Part shown: positions 5,534 through 7,543 of the stretch, piece by piece
Numbering within the stretch: position 1 is the first letter of the stretch
Layout of the letters: each line of letters starts with the position of its first letter
Assembly (NCBI GenBank): GCA_021323255.1
Contig: JAJTCL010000126.1
Location: 1-7,543 of the forward strand
Direction of reading: 5' to 3'
Source of the DNA: Propionibacteriaceae bacterium
Lineage (GTDB): Bacteria > Actinomycetota > Actinomycetes > Propionibacteriales > Propionibacteriaceae
DNA: 7,543 nt
Position numbers and translations under genes: made by a program
The notes under the pieces: model-generated
What the model was told of the DNA's origin: nothing
The model's database searches: none
The model's input: only the letters and a program-made list of their open reading frames with translations

Positions 5534-6069
5534 CAAGCCTGACAAACAATGAAACCTCGATGGGTGAGGTGCTACGCGACGGCGAGCGCGTTGGACTCCG
5601 CTTCGTCCGGCGGTTCGCCCATCCTGTCGAACGCGTCTGGTCAGCGATCACCGAGTCCGACCAGTTGCAACTCTGGATGCCCTGCGACATCGTCGGTGAG
5701 CGGCGTGCCGGCGCCGATATCAAGCTGCCATTCTGGCCTGCGCACGTGGAGAAATACCAGCTGGAAGAGACACCGATCCCCGGTCGCATCGACGTGTGGG
5801 AGCCACCGGCGGTGTTCCAATGGACTTGGGGTGCCGACATCCTCCGGTTCGAGCTGAATCCCACCGACGGTGGCACGACGATGACTTTCACCACCTGGCT
5901 AGACTCGCCCGACCTCGACGGCGCAGCCGACGCAGCCGGCGGTTACCACGTCTGCCTTGGCGCACTGCAGCTCCTGCTCGACACGGGCTCAGCACCTCCA
6001 CTCATTGAGAGTGAGGAGGAAGCCCGACGCCTCGAACCGGAATACGCCAAGCGACTCGTTAGAGGTTGA
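5530..6069 (+). CDS. SRPBCC-family (AHSA1-like) protein
   Basis: A 179-residue protein of the START/SRPBCC superfamily, a helix-grip fold with a deep cavity for hydrophobic ligands. Family marks are FVRRFAHPVERVWSAITESDQLQLWM (broken across residues 25-50), the GERRAGADIKLPF strand (56-68), VWEPPAVFQWTWG with LRFEL (89-109), and the DGGTTMTFTTWLD strand (113-125). A helix GYHVCLGALQLLL (138-150) closes the cavity. Homologues of this type are cytosolic, often encoded next to an ArsR repressor, and their ligand is generally unknown. The frame is open upstream to 5143, but that part overlaps the ArsR gene in another frame. AAAAGGAGG at 5517-5525 and the ATGA overlap set the start at 5530. The two genes are surely co-transcribed. 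The stop (6067-6069) is followed by coding-like sequence of unclear status. Confidence 0.92.
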   Translation: MTSLTNNETSMGEVLRDGERVGLRFVRRFAHPVERVWSAITESDQLQLWMPCDIVGERRAGADIKLPFWPAHVEKYQLEETPIPGRIDVWEPPAVFQWTWGADILRFELNPTDGGTTMTFTTWLDSPDLDGAADAAGGYHVCLGALQLLLDTGSAPPLIESEEEARRLEPEYAKRLVRG

Positions 6070-6402
6070 GGGTCGGCCCGCCCGTTCAGAATCGGCAGTG
6101 TCGCGGCGCCTGGCGCGATCGTCGCGAGCGCCGTGGCCTGCTGTGCACCAGAAGGACAGCTCGATACCCCGACGGCGTAGCCGCGATCACCGGCGGCCAG
6201 GCCAAGCAGTTCTGGGACGCGATCAAGAACTCTAAGGTCCACCAGATCGATACCGCGGTTCACGCCATACTCACCATCCCCACAGATGTTGCGCCCACTT
6301 ATCGAAAGGCCAACATCAAAGTGTTTCTGCCTACTAGCAAGAACGAGTCCCAGGACGCGAGGATGATCGCGTATCACGAATGGAGCTCAACGAGGAGGCG
6401 CG
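6070..6402 (+). pseudogene. Unrecognised coding-like stretch with an apparent frame change
   Basis: This 333-bp gap shows protein-like composition in two successive frames. The first (6070 to a TAG at 6178-6180) reads VAAPGAIVASAVACCAPEG and LDTPTA, hydrophobic and export-signal-like, but has no start codon before it. The second (from about 6168) reads DGVAAITGGQAKQFW, then IDTAVHAILTIPTDVAP, IKVFLPTS and MIAYHEWS. By my count 57 of 74 codons there end in G or C, as in the neighbouring genes. The upstream part of that second frame is Arg-rich and unconvincing. A one-frame hypothetical gene from TTG 6066 to TAG 6449 (127 residues) is the alternative; it would overlap both neighbours. I favour a decayed or truncated gene with a frameshift near 6170, but I do not recognise a family for either half. 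Confidence 0.4.
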
Positions 6403-7002
6403 ATGAGCACCGTGAGCAGGGGCTTCCGGGGACGGAGACGGGACAGTAGCCGGCAGCTGCCGCCGGGCCAGTACCTCACCAACGACTTCCCGGTCCTCTC
6501 TGCCGGACCGACGCCCCGCATACCGCTAGATGACTGGGAGTTCACCGTCACCACGGAGTTGGGTGAGAGTTATCGGTGGAGCTGGACAGAACTCATGGCT
6601 TTGCCTGCAGAATCGGTCACGGTCGACGTCCATTGCGTGACGCGTTGGTCCAAGCTGGACACGGCCTGGCGTGGGGTCTCCCTCGATACGCTGCTCGACG
6701 ATGTCGAAACCGGAGCGGACTTCGCGCTGGTCCACAGTTACGGCGGTTACAGCACGAACCTGCCACTTGAGGATCTGCTCGACGGTCAGGCCTGGGTTGC
6801 CTACGAGTACGACGGTGACGAGTTGGCTCCTGAGCACGGCGGACCCGCCCGACTGCTGGTCCCACATCTGTACTTCTGGAAGTCGGCGAAGTGGGTCCGC
6901 GGCATTGAGTTGATGGATCAGGACTCGCCCGGCTTCTGGGAGCAATTGGGCTATCACGACTACGGCGACCCATGGCGCGAGCAGCGGTACCAGGGGGACT
7001 AA
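6403..7002 (+). CDS. Sulfite-oxidase-like molybdopterin oxidoreductase
   Basis: A 199-residue protein with the molybdopterin-binding fold of sulfite oxidase and the methionine sulfoxide reductase MsrP. The expected molybdenum-ligand cysteine is Cys78 in VDVHCVTRWSKLDTAWRGV (74-92). Further conserved blocks are SYGGYSTNLPLEDLLDG (112-128), HGGPARLLVPHLYFWKSAKW (145-164) and the C-terminal YHDYGDPWREQRY (184-196). There is no Tat signal and no heme or dimerisation domain, so it is a compact cytosolic enzyme, unlike periplasmic MsrP or eukaryotic sulfite oxidase. GAGGAGG at 6391-6397 supports the ATG at 6403, and RRRDSSRQLPPGQYLTNDFP matches the normal family N-terminus. The next gene overlaps its end and encodes an FAD/NAD(P)H reductase, the probable redox partner. 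The substrate is not known and sulfite oxidation should not be assumed. Confidence 0.93.
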   Translation: MSTVSRGFRGRRRDSSRQLPPGQYLTNDFPVLSAGPTPRIPLDDWEFTVTTELGESYRWSWTELMALPAESVTVDVHCVTRWSKLDTAWRGVSLDTLLDDVETGADFALVHSYGGYSTNLPLEDLLDGQAWVAYEYDGDELAPEHGGPARLLVPHLYFWKSAKWVRGIELMDQDSPGFWEQLGYHDYGDPWREQRYQGD

Positions 7003-7543
7003 AGGTCCGCCGCGCCTGGCGGCCGGCCCAGCTCATCGAACGGCTGCCAGAGACGAAGAGCGCCTCCACGCTGGTTCTCGAGGTGCCCGGGTGGCCCGGA
7101 CACCTGGCCGGCCAGCACATTGACGTACGCCTGACCGCGCCCGACGGCTACCAGGCGGCCCGCAGCTACTCGCTCGCCGCGCCTACGAACGGCGATCGGA
7201 TCGCAATCACCGTGCAGCGGGTGGCGGACGGCGAGGTGTCGAGCTATCTCGCCGATGAGGCCAGATCCGGTGACGTCGTCGAGGTCCGGGGACCCGTTGG
7301 CGGCTGGTTCGTGTGGAAACCGGAGGACCGCGGACCGGTGCTGCTGGTGGCGGGCGGATCAGGCATAGTGCCGCTGATGGCGATGATCCGGTCCCGCGAC
7401 GGAGCCAGCCCCACACCGTTTCGGCTCATCGACTCCGTGCGCCCTCCAGACGATCGGATCTACGATCATGAACTTCGCGGACGTGCTACCCAGGACGGTG
7501 GGCTCGAGGTCACTTTTCTCTACCCGCGGACCGTGCCGGACGG
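6972..7543 (+). CDS. Ferredoxin-reductase-type FAD/NAD(P)H oxidoreductase, cut by the right edge
   Basis: An open frame of 190 codons runs off the right edge. After MARAAVPGGLKVRRAW the protein has a ferredoxin-NADP reductase fold. It shows LVLEVPGWPGHLAGQHIDVRL (residues about 34-54), the FAD-contacting RSYSLA (about 63-68) and VRGPVGGWFVW (about 105-115). The start of the NAD(P)-binding domain follows, LLVAGGSGIVPLMAMI (about 124-139), and then the FRLIDSVR strand. Related reductases often have FRLLYSVR there, so Tyr to Asp is a small oddity. The ATG at 6972 is the only start in frame before the FAD domain. It overlaps the sulfite-oxidase-like gene by 31 nt and lacks a Shine-Dalgarno sequence, so translation probably depends on ribosomes finishing that gene. 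It likely shuttles electrons between NAD(P)H and the molybdenum protein. The C-terminal part, including any [2Fe-2S] domain, lies outside the window. Confidence 0.88.
   Translation, partial: MARAAVPGGLKVRRAWRPAQLIERLPETKSASTLVLEVPGWPGHLAGQHIDVRLTAPDGYQAARSYSLAAPTNGDRIAITVQRVADGEVSSYLADEARSGDVVEVRGPVGGWFVWKPEDRGPVLLVAGGSGIVPLMAMIRSRDGASPTPFRLIDSVRPPDDRIYDHELRGRATQDGGLEVTFLYPRTVPD

Noticed and set aside
5943..6377. 144-codon minus-strand frame across the 6070-6402 gap
   Set aside because: It starts within the gap, runs into the SRPBCC gene, has no ribosome site I can see, and resembles no family; the plus-strand frames have more protein-like composition.
1..7543. Mobile element, CRISPR array, defence island or phage segment
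   Set aside because: No transposase, integrase, nuclease, direct-repeat array or terminal repeats were found; the recognisable genes are ordinary metabolic, regulatory and envelope types.

Overview
The window reads as a fragment of a high-GC Gram-positive (Actinomycetota) chromosome. Genes are dense, codons mostly end in G or C, stop/start overlaps such as ATGA and TGATG are frequent, GTG starts occur, and the recognisable families (fused MFS/spermidine-synthase-like protein, ArsR-SRPBCC pair, cytosolic sulfite-oxidase-like protein with a ferredoxin-reductase-like partner) are typical of that group. I cannot assign a genus. No tRNA, rRNA, CRISPR array, transposase or integrase is visible.

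Layout. (1) Positions 1-170, minus strand: the N-terminus of a membrane-anchored protein that runs off the left edge. (2) Positions 171-302: a divergent intergenic region packed with overlapping inverted repeats. (3) Positions 303-3477, plus strand: a likely four-gene operon. It holds two unrecognised polytopic membrane proteins (joined by an ATGA overlap), a small four-helix membrane protein resembling DUF6220, and a membrane-anchored multicopper oxidase coupled to it by a TGATG overlap. (4) Positions 3574-5091, minus strand, convergent: a membrane protein fused to a spermidine-synthase-like methyltransferase-fold domain. (5) Positions 5092-5218: a divergent promoter region with a three-half-site palindrome around a TTGACA box. 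(6) Positions 5219-6069, plus: an ArsR-type repressor overlapping an SRPBCC (AHSA1-like) gene. (7) About 6070-6402: an unrecognised coding-like stretch that appears to change frame, possibly a gene remnant. (8) Positions 6403-7543, plus: a sulfite-oxidase-like molybdopterin protein and, overlapping it by 31 nt, an FAD/NAD(P)H reductase cut by the right edge.

How the genes may work together. The first operon looks like an envelope redox module. The oxidase has the full set of type 1, 2 and 3 copper ligands and a His/Met-rich stalk outside the membrane, and the small membrane protein made just before it has histidines inside or beside its helices. The ArsR-SRPBCC pair looks self-regulated. The last two genes look like a cytosolic molybdenum oxidoreductase with its own flavin electron donor or acceptor. 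Nothing in the window is a clearly new defence or mobile system. The most interesting items are the nested palindromes ahead of the first operon, the operator/promoter overlap ahead of the ArsR gene, the coupled DUF6220-like/multicopper-oxidase pair, and the frame-changing remnant at 6070-6402.
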